Assembly (NCBI RefSeq): GCF_003208215.1 | Contig: NZ_QKLW01000002.1 | Span: forward strand, 394,576-458,575 | Reading direction: 5' to 3' | DNA: 64,000 nucleotides | Source of the DNA: Marinomonas alcarazii | Lineage (GTDB): Bacteria; Pseudomonadota; Gammaproteobacteria; Pseudomonadales; Marinomonadaceae | Shown here: positions 34,843 through 43,927 of the stretch, piece after piece | Layout of the letters: the number at the start of each line of letters is the position of its first letter | How positions within the stretch are numbered: the first letter of the stretch is position 1 | The notes under the pieces: generated by a model | What the model saw: only the letters and a program-made list of their open reading frames with translations | What the model was told of the DNA's origin: nothing | Database searches by the model: none | Position numbers and translations under genes: made by a program

Positions 34843-35639
34843 GCCAAACTTCCCTCGTGCAATTGTTGACGTTTTTGTTCACACCATTGGTAATATTCTT
34901 TTAACGTTAACAAACTAGCGGCTTCTTCATCTAATACTATGGTTGCCAATTCATGCAGTTGCAGTGCTGACGCTGGACACATGGCAGAAAGTGGGCCTTC
35001 AACCATGGCTTTAACCGCCTCTGCTTTCGCTTTACCAGTGGCCATTAACAGCACTGACTTGCTTTCTAAAATAGTACCAATTCCCATGGTTAGCGCTAAA
35101 TGCGGCTGATACTCGCCTTCTTTAAAAAAACGTTTATTCGCAGCAACGGTCGATTCAGACAAGGTTTTGATGCGCGTGCGCGAAGCAAAACTAGAAGTAG
35201 GCTCATTAAAGCCAATATGACCATTTAAACCAATGCCCAAAATCTGTAAATCAATCCCACCCGCTTGCTGAATACTCACTTCATAATCTTGCGCACTTTT
35301 CTTTAAGGTGTCTGCATTTTGGCTCTCGGCCAATGGAACATATGTATTCGTTGCGACAATATCAATCGATTCAAACAGGTGTTGATTCATAAAGGTGCGA
35401 TAGCTCTGCTGATGAGAATCGGCAATACCAATATATTCATCCAAATTAAAGCTGATGGTGTGCCGGAACGATACTTGCCTGGATTGATAACGCGCCACCA
35501 GCTCTTTGTACAAAGCAATGGGTGTAGACCCAGTCGCTAACCCTAAAACAGGATTCGTTTTGGTATTAATCACATCAACGACACGATCAGCCGCGAACAA
35601 GGCCACATCATGAGCGGATGGAAGAATGATGACTTGCAT
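34839..35639 (-). CDS. nagB: Glucosamine-6-phosphate deaminase
   Basis: Converts glucosamine-6-phosphate to fructose-6-phosphate and ammonia. ATG at 35639 has a GAGGG ribosome site 6 nt upstream. The longer frame from 35684 adds a poor lead. About 266 aa begin MQVIILPSAHDVALFAAD. Motifs: GLATGSTPIALYKEL, FNLDEYIG, the active-site loop LGIGLNGHIGFNEP and a late TGKAKAEAVK. It is the first gene of the nagBKA operon, divergent from the sugar ABC transporter. Confidence 0.95.
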   Translation of the reverse strand: MQVIILPSAHDVALFAADRVVDVINTKTNPVLGLATGSTPIALYKELVARYQSRQVSFRHTISFNLDEYIGIADSHQQSYRTFMNQHLFESIDIVATNTYVPLAESQNADTLKKSAQDYEVSIQQAGGIDLQILGIGLNGHIGFNEPTSSFASRTRIKTLSESTVAANKRFFKEGEYQPHLALTMGIGTILESKSVLLMATGKAKAEAVKAMVEGPLSAMCPASALQLHELATIVLDEEAASLLTLKEYYQWCEQKRQQLHEGSLA

Positions 35640-35667
35640 AAGAACCCTCTTTTCAGCCACGAAAACA

Positions 35668-35790
35668 AACCAATATAAGACCAATTAAAACGCAAGATCA
35701 AATTACTTTCCACAATTCTGTCATATTTATTTGCCTGAACGAATAATTGGTGCTAATTTTTAAAAAAATAAATACCTAAAAGATACCAAT
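35668..35790. promoter_or_regulatory. Divergent nag control region with four ACCAAT-type half-sites
   Basis: The 216-nt gap between nagB and the binding-protein gene contains ACCAAT at 35669-35674, 35680-35685 and 35785-35790, and its complement ATTGGT at 35746-35751. HutC-type GntR regulators of amino-sugar genes bind TGGT/ACCA-type palindromes, and such a regulator is encoded at 40293. The cluster is therefore a good candidate for its operators, covering both divergent promoters. Confidence 0.5.
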
Positions 35791-35855
35791 AAGACTTTAG
35801 AGACTAATAAAAAAGCAACCACATCACAATTGGAAAACACAATCGGAGAGTACTC

Positions 35856-37151
35856 ATGTTAAATGTTCGTTCCGCTTTACTTCACAAAAAACCGGAAGCA
35901 AAAACGGTTACAAAGCTCACTTGCCTAGCGGCGATACTGCTTAGCAGTACTGGTATCGCGCAAGCGGCAGATGGTTTATCTATTGAAAGTTGGCGTAGTG
36001 ACGATGCTAACATCTGGTCAGATGTTATTATTCCAGCCTTCAACAAAAGCCACCCAGACACAAAAGTTAACTTCGCACCAACCCCTCCAACTGAATACAA
36101 CTCGGCACTGCAAGCAAAATTAAAAGCAGGTTCTGCAGGTGACTTAATCACTTGCCGTCCATTCGATACCGCTCTCGACCTTTATAAAGATGGTTACCTA
36201 GCCAACTTAAATGATTTAGAAGGTTTAAAACAATTCTCCGATGTAGCGAAAAGTGCTTGGGTAACAGATGATGGTAAAGACCAATTCTGTATGCCTGTTG
36301 CTTCTGTTTTACATGGTTTTGTTTATAACAAAGAAATATTTGAAGAGCTCAATTTATCGATTCCCAAAACACGCGATGAATTCTTTAGCACTCTAGAAAC
36401 CATCAAGACTGAAAGCCGTTACATTCCGCTAGCTATGGGTACTGCTGACCAATGGGAAGCAGCCACAATGGGGTTCCAGAACATTGGCCCGAACTATTGG
36501 AAAGGCGAAAAAGGTCGTAAGGCACTATTAACAGGCGAAGCAAAGTTAACTGACAAAGCCTATGTGGACACTTGGAAAGAACTTTCCGAGTGGAAACCGT
36601 ATCTGGGCAGAGGTTTTGAAGCGCAAAAATATTCTGATTCACAAAACCTATTTACTTTAGGCCGGGCAGCCATTTACCCAGCGGGCTCTTGGGACATTCA
36701 GACATTTAACAATCAGGCGGATTTTGAATTTGGCGCCTTCCCACCACCTGTGGCGAAATCAGGAGACACTTGTTACATCAGTGATCATACCGATATGGGG
36801 ATTGGCATTAATGCGAACTCGACGAATAAAGAAGCCGCTAAAGTCTTCTTAAATTGGATGGCTAGCAAAGAATTCGCCACACTTTATGCGAATGCGGTAC
36901 CAGGCTTCTTCCCATTGTCTAATCACCAAATCGACATCAAAGACCCTGTTGCACAAGAGTTTATGAGCTGGCGTCAGCAGTGCGAGTCGACCATTCGTAA
37001 CTCTTATCAAATCCTATCTCGTGGTACGCCAAACTTAGAAAACCAACTATGGAATGTTAGTGCTCAGGTTATCAATGGCACCATGACACCAGAAGCAGCC
37101 GCCAAAGAAACACAGGACGGTTTGGAGCAATGGTACAAACCTCAGCAATAA
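35856..37151 (+). CDS. Sugar ABC transporter substrate-binding protein (family 1), probably for GlcNAc or chito-oligosaccharide
   Basis: The 431-aa periplasmic protein has a long signal peptide (about 37 residues, ending IAQA). GGAGAG precedes the ATG by about 6 nt. The mature part resembles family 1 (MalE/UgpB-like) binding proteins: SWRSDDANIWSDVIIPAFNK, PAGSWDI near 290 and the final LEQWYKPQ. It is followed by two permeases, an MsiK/UgpC-type ATPase and a GntR regulator, and is divergent from nagBKA. This strongly suggests an amino-sugar ligand. A stable GC-rich hairpin separates it from the permeases, the usual way to make more binding protein than permease. Confidence 0.9.
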   Translation: MLNVRSALLHKKPEAKTVTKLTCLAAILLSSTGIAQAADGLSIESWRSDDANIWSDVIIPAFNKSHPDTKVNFAPTPPTEYNSALQAKLKAGSAGDLITCRPFDTALDLYKDGYLANLNDLEGLKQFSDVAKSAWVTDDGKDQFCMPVASVLHGFVYNKEIFEELNLSIPKTRDEFFSTLETIKTESRYIPLAMGTADQWEAATMGFQNIGPNYWKGEKGRKALLTGEAKLTDKAYVDTWKELSEWKPYLGRGFEAQKYSDSQNLFTLGRAAIYPAGSWDIQTFNNQADFEFGAFPPPVAKSGDTCYISDHTDMGIGINANSTNKEAAKVFLNWMASKEFATLYANAVPGFFPLSNHQIDIKDPVAQEFMSWRQQCESTIRNSYQILSRGTPNLENQLWNVSAQVINGTMTPEAAAKETQDGLEQWYKPQQ

Positions 37152-37163
37152 GTGAAACCCTAG

Positions 37164-37240
37164 CCCTCCCCTTGAAGATAAAGGGGAGGGAATAAAACTA
37201 GCCTGCTCCTCCCCTTGCTAAGGGAGGCCGGGAAGGGGTT
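37164..37240 (+). repeat. GC-rich hairpin repeats between binding-protein and permease genes
   Basis: CCCTCCCCTT (37164-37173) and AAGGGGAGGG (37181-37190) form a perfect 10-bp stem. A second element near 37206-37240 (CCTCCCCTTGCTAAGGGAGG plus GGGAAGGGGTT) can fold similarly. This resembles the dispersed CCTCCCCTT-type palindromes I recall from many proteobacteria. They may stabilise the upstream mRNA end or partly terminate. Confidence 0.7.
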
Positions 37241-37267
37241 AAGATTAATAACCTTTTGAGATGAACT

Positions 37268-38203
37268 ATGACGCCATCCAACCAACATGACGAAAAGAAA
37301 CCTTTCCCATGGCACTTGGTGTTTTTCCTTGGGCCAGGATTGCTGATTTACGTTGTTTTCAGTGTTTACCCCTTGCTCGATACACTGGTATTAAGCCTGT
37401 ACAACGAGCAACAAGGACAAAGCAACTTTGTCGGTTTGCAAAACTTTATCACCTTGATAACGGACGATACTTGGTCACAAGCTTTCTGGAATGCACTCGG
37501 CAATAACTTTAAATTTTTTGCGATCCATATGCTTGTACAAAATCCGATAGGTCTGCTTCTGGCGGTATTATTAAGCACACCAAAATTACGTCTCTCTGGC
37601 ACTTATCGAACACTCATTTTTATGCCAACCATGTTATCTGTGGTTATCATCGGCTTTGTTTGGCAGTTGTTATTAAGCCCTATCTGGGGCATTTCAGAAG
37701 ACTTTCTTTATAATATTGGCCTTGGCCAATACTTCGATGCATGGCTTGGCAAAGAAGGCAGCGCGCTAATTACTTTAGCCTTTATCTCCGTCTGGCAGTT
37801 TGTCGGTATTCCGATGATGTTGATCTACGCCACCTTGTTGAATATTCCTGATGATATTGTCGATGCCAGCGTGGTAGATGGCGCCAATTCATTCCAAACA
37901 TTTTGGCACATTAAATTACCATTGATTTTACCGACCATCGCCATGGTCTCGATTTTGACGTTTGTGGCGAACTTTAATGCTTTTGAATTGATATACGCCG
38001 TGAAAGGCGCTCTTGCTGGACCTAACTTTTCAACGGATTTAATGGGGACCTTCTTCTACCGAACCTTCTTTGGTTTCCAGCTACAACAAGGCAGCGCTTC
38101 CATGGGTGCCGCGGTGGCTACACTGATGTTCTTAATCATTTTGGTGGGCGTTATGTTGTTCCTATTCTTTATTCAACGTCGCATTCAGCGATTCCAATTT
38201 TAA
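37268..38203 (+). CDS. Sugar ABC transporter permease 1 (MalF/UgpA type)
   Basis: The 311-aa inner-membrane protein has six predicted helices and the EAA-type loop DASVVDGANSFQTFWHIKLPLILPT that docks the ATPase. It is first of the two permeases. The second starts 8 nt after its stop behind a strong AAGGAGG. It should form the heterodimeric channel of the CUT1-family importer encoded here. Confidence 0.93.
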   Translation: MTPSNQHDEKKPFPWHLVFFLGPGLLIYVVFSVYPLLDTLVLSLYNEQQGQSNFVGLQNFITLITDDTWSQAFWNALGNNFKFFAIHMLVQNPIGLLLAVLLSTPKLRLSGTYRTLIFMPTMLSVVIIGFVWQLLLSPIWGISEDFLYNIGLGQYFDAWLGKEGSALITLAFISVWQFVGIPMMLIYATLLNIPDDIVDASVVDGANSFQTFWHIKLPLILPTIAMVSILTFVANFNAFELIYAVKGALAGPNFSTDLMGTFFYRTFFGFQLQQGSASMGAAVATLMFLIILVGVMLFLFFIQRRIQRFQF

Positions 38204-38213
38204 GGAGGCTATG

Positions 38214-39077
38214 ATGAAACTATTAGATCGGCTAATGCCCGCCTCTGGAATAAGACAAGTCCCAAAAAGCGTCACGATACATGCAGTCTTATTGGCCTAT
38301 ACCGTAATTGCACTTTTCCCAATTATTGTTGTTGTGATCAATGCCTTCAAAGAGCGTCGGGCTATCTTCCGCGACCCACTCGGCTTGCCAGACAGTGACT
38401 CCTTTACCTTGGTGGGCTTCCAACAAGTACTTCTGAGATCTGACTTCGGTTTGTATTCGTGGAACAGCTTAGTCGTCACAATTTTGGCGGTTGGCTTAGT
38501 ACTTTTACTGGGTGCTATGGCGGCTTGGGCACTGACGGAATACAAATTCAAAGGCAACTTGCTGATTACCTTTTTGTTTGCCATGGGCATCATGATCCCC
38601 ATTCGATTGGGTACGGTAAGTATCTTAAGCCTAATGGTGAGCTTGGACCTTGTGAATACACTCACTGCTCTGGTGCTGGTGTACATAGCCCAAGGCTTAC
38701 CGCTTGCTGTGTACATTTTGTCAGAGTTTGTGCGCACTATTCCCAAGGAGCTTACCGAGGCTGCCCGTTGCGATTCCGTTAGTGAATACAAAATTTTCTT
38801 TTGTGTCATCTTACCGCTACTGAAGCCCGCAATGGCGACCGTGGCTGTATTTACCATGATTCCGATTTGGAACGATTTATGGTTCCCGCTGATACTCGCG
38901 CCAGGTGAAGAAACTCGCACTATTACCCTTGGCGTACAGCAATTTGTGGGGCAATACGTCACCGACTGGAACTCAGTTTTGTCAGCGTTAACTTTGGCGA
39001 TCGTTCCTGTGCTGATTCTATACACCATTTTTTCAAGACAATTGATCCGCGGCTTAACCAGCGGAGCGGTCAAATAA
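38214..39077 (+). CDS. Sugar ABC transporter permease 2 (MalG/UgpE type)
   Basis: Two tandem ATGs lie at 38211 and 38214. The AAGGAGG at 38202-38208 is 5 nt from the second, which I prefer. The protein (about 287 aa) has six predicted helices and the EAA loop ELTEAARCDSVSEYKIFFCVILPLLKP. It pairs with the preceding permease. A short gap and GGAGG lead to the ATPase gene. Confidence 0.93.
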   Translation: MKLLDRLMPASGIRQVPKSVTIHAVLLAYTVIALFPIIVVVINAFKERRAIFRDPLGLPDSDSFTLVGFQQVLLRSDFGLYSWNSLVVTILAVGLVLLLGAMAAWALTEYKFKGNLLITFLFAMGIMIPIRLGTVSILSLMVSLDLVNTLTALVLVYIAQGLPLAVYILSEFVRTIPKELTEAARCDSVSEYKIFFCVILPLLKPAMATVAVFTMIPIWNDLWFPLILAPGEETRTITLGVQQFVGQYVTDWNSVLSALTLAIVPVLILYTIFSRQLIRGLTSGAVK

Positions 39078-39111
39078 TACTTTCTATCTTTGACCGTTGG
39101 AGGTTTATTTC

Positions 39112-40227
39112 ATGGCAAGTGTAAAACTAAACAATATCAAAAAGCGCTTTGGCGATGTGGACGTACTTCATGGCATCGACCTTGATATAAAAGACGGCGA
39201 ATTTGTCGTTTTGATTGGCGAATCCGGTTGCGGAAAATCGACTTTATTACGTTTACTGTCTGGATTAGAAGACATCACCGAAGGCAACTTATATATCGAC
39301 GAAGAGCGCGTTAATGGGCGCTCACCAGCCAAACGTGGTATTGCTATGGTATTCCAATCCTATGCCTTATATCCGCACATGAATGTGTTCAAAAATATGG
39401 CGTTTGGCTTAAAAATCTCAGGCAAAGACAAACACTTTGTAAACAACAAGGTAATGGAAGCCGCAAAAAAGCTAAAGATTGATCATCTACTGGAACGATT
39501 ACCTCGAGAGCTGTCAGGTGGCCAGCGCCAGCGTGTCGCCATAGGCCGCGCCATTGTACGAGACCCGAAAGTCTTCTTATTTGATGAACCTTTATCTAAC
39601 TTAGACGCTTCCTTACGGGTTCAAACACGTGTCGAACTTGGCAAACTTCATCAGGAACTAAAAGCCACCGTAGTGTATGTGACTCATGACCAAGTTGAAG
39701 CCATGACATTAGGCGATAAAATCGTCGTCATGAACAAGGGACGTGTAGAACAAGTTGGCGCACCTTTGGATTTATATCACCACCCCAAAACCCAATTTGT
39801 TGCTGCTTTTATTGGTTCGCCAAAGATGAACTTTTTAACAGCCAAAATCAGTCAACCTGCCCCAGAAAACACGCAACTTGTGCTAGAATCCGGCCGTGCC
39901 ATTCAGGCTTGCATTGATACGACATCGCTAAACAAAGGTGACATAGTGCAACTTGGCTTACGACCAGAACATATTGCGCTCGACTGCGAACACAATACCG
40001 TTGAAGGCACAGTTACTTTGATAGAGCACCTAGGTGAACTGTCCTATTTGTATGTCGATATCGGTCAGGAAGGCGAAATGGTGCTTAAAGTCGATGGAGA
40101 TAATCAACACAAAGCGGGTGATAAAATCACATTTGGCATTCAACCTAATCGTTTGTATTTATTTGATCATCAAGGCAAGGCGTTAAAAAGGGTTAACGCC
40201 CATACGACTGCGACTATTCCCCTTTAA
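39112..40227 (+). CDS. Sugar ABC transporter ATP-binding protein (MalK/UgpC/MsiK type)
   Basis: ATG at 39112 with GGAGG about 9 nt upstream is preferred to a TTG 15 nt earlier. The 371-aa protein has Walker A GESGCGKST, Q-loop FQSYALYPHM, signature LSGGQRQR, Walker B FLFDEPLSNLD and switch VTHDQ. The C-terminal OB/TOBE regulatory domain (LGLRPEHI, HLGELSYLYVDI) is that of the MalK/UgpC class. It energises the two permeases and might also serve other CUT1 importers. The GntR gene follows after a short hairpin-containing gap. Confidence 0.94.
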   Translation: MASVKLNNIKKRFGDVDVLHGIDLDIKDGEFVVLIGESGCGKSTLLRLLSGLEDITEGNLYIDEERVNGRSPAKRGIAMVFQSYALYPHMNVFKNMAFGLKISGKDKHFVNNKVMEAAKKLKIDHLLERLPRELSGGQRQRVAIGRAIVRDPKVFLFDEPLSNLDASLRVQTRVELGKLHQELKATVVYVTHDQVEAMTLGDKIVVMNKGRVEQVGAPLDLYHHPKTQFVAAFIGSPKMNFLTAKISQPAPENTQLVLESGRAIQACIDTTSLNKGDIVQLGLRPEHIALDCEHNTVEGTVTLIEHLGELSYLYVDIGQEGEMVLKVDGDNQHKAGDKITFGIQPNRLYLFDHQGKALKRVNAHTTATIPL

Positions 40228-40260
40228 CCCTGGAATATTTAGCCCTTAGCAATAACAAGT

Positions 40261-40278
40261 ACGGGAACCCCTTCCCGT
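40261..40278 (+). other. Small hairpin ahead of the gntR gene
   Basis: ACGGGAA and TTCCCGT flank CCCC. The element shares AACCCCTTCCC (as the complement) with the repeat near 37230 before the permeases. It may be a processing or attenuation hairpin inside the operon. There is no U-run. Confidence 0.5.
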
Positions 40279-40292
40279 TCAGGACACTAACT

Positions 40293-41048
40293 ATGAACCA
40301 AAATCGCGTTAATGAATTATTTGGCGCTGGCGAAGCACTGAGAGCAAAAGGTATTCCTCTCTATGTGCAGGTTAAAAAAGCCATTTTAGCGTCTATTTCT
40401 GCAGGTCGAGTGCTTGGCGGTGATACGCTGCCACCAGAGCGTGATCTGGCTAAATATCTTGATGTATCAAGGGTTACTGTACGCCGTGCCATCGACGAGT
40501 TAGTGAAAGAGGATGTATTAACGCAACGTCAAGGTGCTGGGACTTTTGTCAGCGAACGGGTTGAGCAACCACTGAACCACTTACGCAGCTTTACCGAAGT
40601 TATGGAAGCTCGCGGCAAAGCCATTACGTCTAAATGGCTAGATCGATCTTTGGGAATGCCCCATGAAGATGAATGCAAAGCACTGAAATTATCTGCAGAG
40701 CAGGAGGTTGTGCGTTTTTATCGTTTGCGTTACGCCGACGGCAAACCCATGGCACTTGAGTTAGCAACGATTCCAAGCAATTACATTCTTAACCCTTTTG
40801 CGATGGAAGGGTCACTGTACGATTTATTAGAGCAACAAGGCTGCCGCCCTGTTCGTGCATTCCAGCGCTTACGAGCAATAAGTATTGATGAACAGCGAGC
40901 CCAGTTGCTCGATATCCCAGAGCTTAGCGCTGTGCTTTACATTGAACGTACCGCCGTCACGCAAGATGGCACGCCCATTGAATTTACGCGTTCATGGTTT
41001 CCTGGGGATTCCTATGATTTCGTGGCAGAAATTCATAATACGATCTAA
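40293..41048 (+). CDS. GntR/HutC-family regulator of amino-sugar use (NagQ/NagR-like)
   Basis: The 251-aa protein has an N-terminal GntR winged helix (LPPERDLAKYLDVSRVTVRRAIDELV, then QGAGTFV). A UTRA effector domain follows (RFYRLRYADGKPMALELATIP, LYIERTAVTQDGTPIEFTRSWFPGDSYDFV), the HutC subfamily arrangement used by NagR/YvoA-type regulators that sense GlcN-6-P or GlcNAc-6-P. It closes the sugar ABC operon and is the likely controller of both that operon and nagBKA through the ACCAAT cluster. Confidence 0.9.
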   Translation: MNQNRVNELFGAGEALRAKGIPLYVQVKKAILASISAGRVLGGDTLPPERDLAKYLDVSRVTVRRAIDELVKEDVLTQRQGAGTFVSERVEQPLNHLRSFTEVMEARGKAITSKWLDRSLGMPHEDECKALKLSAEQEVVRFYRLRYADGKPMALELATIPSNYILNPFAMEGSLYDLLEQQGCRPVRAFQRLRAISIDEQRAQLLDIPELSAVLYIERTAVTQDGTPIEFTRSWFPGDSYDFVAEIHNTI

Positions 41049-41079
41049 AAAGCTTTAAAGCCGTGAACTGTTCCACATA

Positions 41080-41116
41080 AAAAAGGCTTTCTATTAGCGT
41101 TGTAGAAAGCCTTTTT
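41080..41116. terminator. Bidirectional terminator between gntR and the DUF3422 gene
   Basis: AAAAAGGCTTTCTA and TAGAAAGCCTTTTT form a perfect 14-bp stem around a 9-nt loop, with U-runs available on both strands. It lies between two convergent genes. Confidence 0.94.
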
Positions 41117-41138
41117 AAATTGTTACATAGAGCAAGAT

Positions 41139-42467
41139 CTAGCCTCCCTCTTTTGCTTTCGCTAATAGCAAAAAGCGTTTATGGATTTTTCGTGTCGCAA
41201 ACCACACACTGCCAACCACAAGAGGTACTGACAAACCTATCACTAGGCTTTTATCAAAACTAACGCCTTTGTCGTACACGGCTTCGATCAAAAACTTCAA
41301 TAACCCTACGCTGTAGTAACTAATCGCTGCAACAGACAAGCCTTCAACCGTATGTTGCATGGCAAGCTGAATTTTAGAGCGACGATCCATAGAGGTTAGC
41401 AACTGCTGGTTCTGAGATTGAATCGACATTTCTACTTGGGTGCGCATCATATCCGACACTCGGTCGATACGAGTCGAAAGGCTCTCTAAATGGTTCCCTG
41501 CCGTGTTACAAGTTCTTACTGCTGGCGTTAGTCGGCGTGTCATAAATTCGGTGATGGTCAAGTGCCCTGACACTTCGTCCTCTTTTAGTTCTGCTAAACA
41601 CTTTAGTACTAGCTCATGATAGGCCCTTGTGGCACTGAACCGAAAAGAGGTCTTCGCTCGAGTTGCTTCTACCCAAGCTGCCATTTCAATTAACTCACCC
41701 AACAAAGCCTGCTCATCAAGAGTCTCTGTTGCATCAGATAAGCTGGCTGTGGTGTTCGCTAACTCTTGATCCATAGCCACCAGCTCCGCGTTGTATTTAC
41801 GCGCCATAGGCAGAGCCAATAATGCCATTAATCGGTAGGTTTCGATCTCAATAACCCGCTGCACCATTCGGCCTAACTGGCTGTCGCTCATGTTTTTGTT
41901 ATAAATCAAAAACCGACCACAGCCATCGCTGTGCAACTGAAAACTCGTCCAAACTTGCGCATCGCCATTTTGCGGGCGACTCCCTACTAAACGCATTCCT
42001 TCAAAGTGACTTTTTACCAAGGCTAAATCTGGCTCTGGTATTGTGCGTGCGTCTTCAATCGCTATATGAAAAGCGGCAATGACGGCTCCTGGGATGGCAG
42101 ACAGCCAATCCACAGGCAAACATGACAAAGCATTTTGATCAAAAAAGCCAAGACTGGAATCAACTTGACCATGGGTAATGATGTAAGACGTAAACTCTAA
42201 ATGCTTATCGCGACGTATTTTACAATGCCCAAAATCCACTTCAATACAGGCCCCATCCTCTTCTGGAGGCGTGCCAGTAAAGTATTGATAAAGCGCACAA
42301 AAATGTTCGAATTCAGCTTTCTTTTGCTCCGGCCTCAAAATGACCGCAAGATAGCTTACTCTGGCTGGGCTAGGAAGAACTTGGAAAGGACGAGAATGCA
42401 ATTCTGCATACAAGGAGTCCCGTAATGGATGCACATCCAATCCGTACGAGTTGTTAACCTGATTCAC
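41139..42467 (-). CDS. DUF3422-family membrane-anchored protein
   Basis: The 442-aa protein matches my memory of the DUF3422 family. It starts HPLRDSLYAELHSRPF with PARVSYLAVI, has SYIITHG, MSDSQLGRMVQRVIEIETYRLMALLALP, and LTPAVRTCNTAGNHLESLSTRIDRVSDMMRTQVEM before two C-terminal membrane helices. The long central helices look like a coiled coil facing the cytoplasm. No function is established for the family. It stands alone, convergent with gntR. Confidence 0.85.
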   Translation of the reverse strand: MNQVNNSYGLDVHPLRDSLYAELHSRPFQVLPSPARVSYLAVILRPEQKKAEFEHFCALYQYFTGTPPEEDGACIEVDFGHCKIRRDKHLEFTSYIITHGQVDSSLGFFDQNALSCLPVDWLSAIPGAVIAAFHIAIEDARTIPEPDLALVKSHFEGMRLVGSRPQNGDAQVWTSFQLHSDGCGRFLIYNKNMSDSQLGRMVQRVIEIETYRLMALLALPMARKYNAELVAMDQELANTTASLSDATETLDEQALLGELIEMAAWVEATRAKTSFRFSATRAYHELVLKCLAELKEDEVSGHLTITEFMTRRLTPAVRTCNTAGNHLESLSTRIDRVSDMMRTQVEMSIQSQNQQLLTSMDRRSKIQLAMQHTVEGLSVAAISYYSVGLLKFLIEAVYDKGVSFDKSLVIGLSVPLVVGSVWFATRKIHKRFLLLAKAKEGG

Positions 42468-42742
42468 TGTATTATTCCAACTAATATTGGTTAATGTCTG
42501 TTCAGCAAAATTACCTAGTAAGATAAACGCTTAGGAAATAAAACCTATAATCTATAGGGCGATATCTTCAGTATTGAGCTTTTGCCTCTTCTTATCGCTC
42601 TAGCATATCATTAGACATTAAGATTTATACTAAACCTTAATCCTATACAGCATCGCTGCTTGATCAAGGTAAGGACACAAAACAAACCTAGGCTTATACT
42701 AGAGTCACATGAATTCAAGATAAAAAGCAGGTTACTACCCTA

Positions 42743-43294
42743 ATGACGATCCCAATCATAAAGTCTAGCCTTTTAACACTTAGCTTAGCTATGGTGAGTA
42801 GCCTTTCGCACAGTAGCGACTTGGTAGAGTTTGGAAAAAAATGCTTAGTGAAAGAGGACCGCCTCAATAAAGCTAAAAATAGATTAGAAGCGCTGTCTCT
42901 TAGAGCGGAGCAAAATCACAGAGGCAAAAATAGATCACAGGATCAGTTAGATCGTTATCAAGCAGAAAAAGAGCTGCTAGAGATTGATATGACTGAATGC
43001 AACGAAACCACACCTAATAGCGCTTTTTGTCATCAAGTTCGCCTTAGATATAATGAGATCACCTATTTAATTCAAAGTACGAAAACGGAAAATGTCGGCA
43101 GTAATTGGGGCGGCAATGATGCCATCATTGATTATGAAATAACCAAAGACAACTTCAACCACCAATATGAGGAATTTCTTGCTCTATGTAGAGACTCAAA
43201 TGCCCATTATGCCCTGATACAAACCCCAGAGGCTTACGCTAAAGTTTGCTCAAGTGAGGCGGCTAAGCAATCGGTCACCTGCACATTGTTTTGA
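42743..43294 (+). CDS. Exported hypothetical protein
   Basis: The 183-aa protein has a Sec-type signal peptide (about residues 1-24, LTLSLAMVSSLSHS). The helical, charge-rich mature part has six cysteines, suggesting disulfides in the periplasm. I recognise no family. The upstream 275 nt (42468-42742) are AT-rich without a recognised feature. It is convergent with the lipocalin gene, with only 2 nt between the stops. Confidence 0.65.
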   Translation: MTIPIIKSSLLTLSLAMVSSLSHSSDLVEFGKKCLVKEDRLNKAKNRLEALSLRAEQNHRGKNRSQDQLDRYQAEKELLEIDMTECNETTPNSAFCHQVRLRYNEITYLIQSTKTENVGSNWGGNDAIIDYEITKDNFNHQYEEFLALCRDSNAHYALIQTPEAYAKVCSSEAAKQSVTCTLF

Positions 43295-43296
43295 TC

Positions 43297-43821
43297 TCAC
43301 GACCCCTTTGGGGTATGTACCACTGTCACCAACTTATCCATGGGGAAACCTAACGCTTCTGCTTTTGCTAATAACCGACGTTTCACGGCTTCAGGCATAG
43401 TTGGTGTGCGAGATAACAACCAAAAATAATCACGGCTAGGACCGGATATCATGGCATATTGATAGTCTTTTTGATCCAGTTCGAAAATAACATAAGCGCC
43501 ATAAAAAGGCCCAAAAAACGATACCTTCAGATGCCCTACATTGGAAGAGTTAACAAAATAAGCCCGCCCTTCAGCTTCTCGCCATGCTTTATCTTCGGCC
43601 GAATAACCTCGATTCAAAACCGCTACTCCGCCATCTTCTCGCATAGAATACGTTGCAGTAACCTCTGACAAACCCTCTTCAAAAGCATGATCTTGGCGAA
43701 CAATTTCATACCAAGTTCCCAAATAGCGCTCTAACTGAAACTGCGTCACAGGATCAATATTTTTAGGTGCGCTGGTACAGCCAGCTAATAAAAAAGTCAT
43801 AATCCAAATTGAAAGTTTCAT
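43297..43821 (-). CDS. blc: Outer-membrane lipocalin Blc
   Basis: The 174-aa lipoprotein has lipobox LLAGC near residue 15. The lipocalin signature is LERYLGTWYEIVRQDHAFE. Later strands are VTATYSMREDGGVAVLNRGY, KVSFFGPFYGAYVIFELD and YFWLLSRTPTMPE, all typical of Blc. It binds fatty acids or lysophospholipids at the outer membrane and is usually induced under envelope or starvation stress. It stands alone. Confidence 0.94.
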   Translation of the reverse strand: MKLSIWIMTFLLAGCTSAPKNIDPVTQFQLERYLGTWYEIVRQDHAFEEGLSEVTATYSMREDGGVAVLNRGYSAEDKAWREAEGRAYFVNSSNVGHLKVSFFGPFYGAYVIFELDQKDYQYAMISGPSRDYFWLLSRTPTMPEAVKRRLLAKAEALGFPMDKLVTVVHTPKGS

Positions 43822-43927
43822 AACCGCGTCCTTTAAAAATCAAAATGCGCTTCTAAATAGTAGCATCACATAAATGTCATATATTTATTGCAGTCTAAAG
43901 AAAACCTTTTAATAGAGAAGAAGACTC

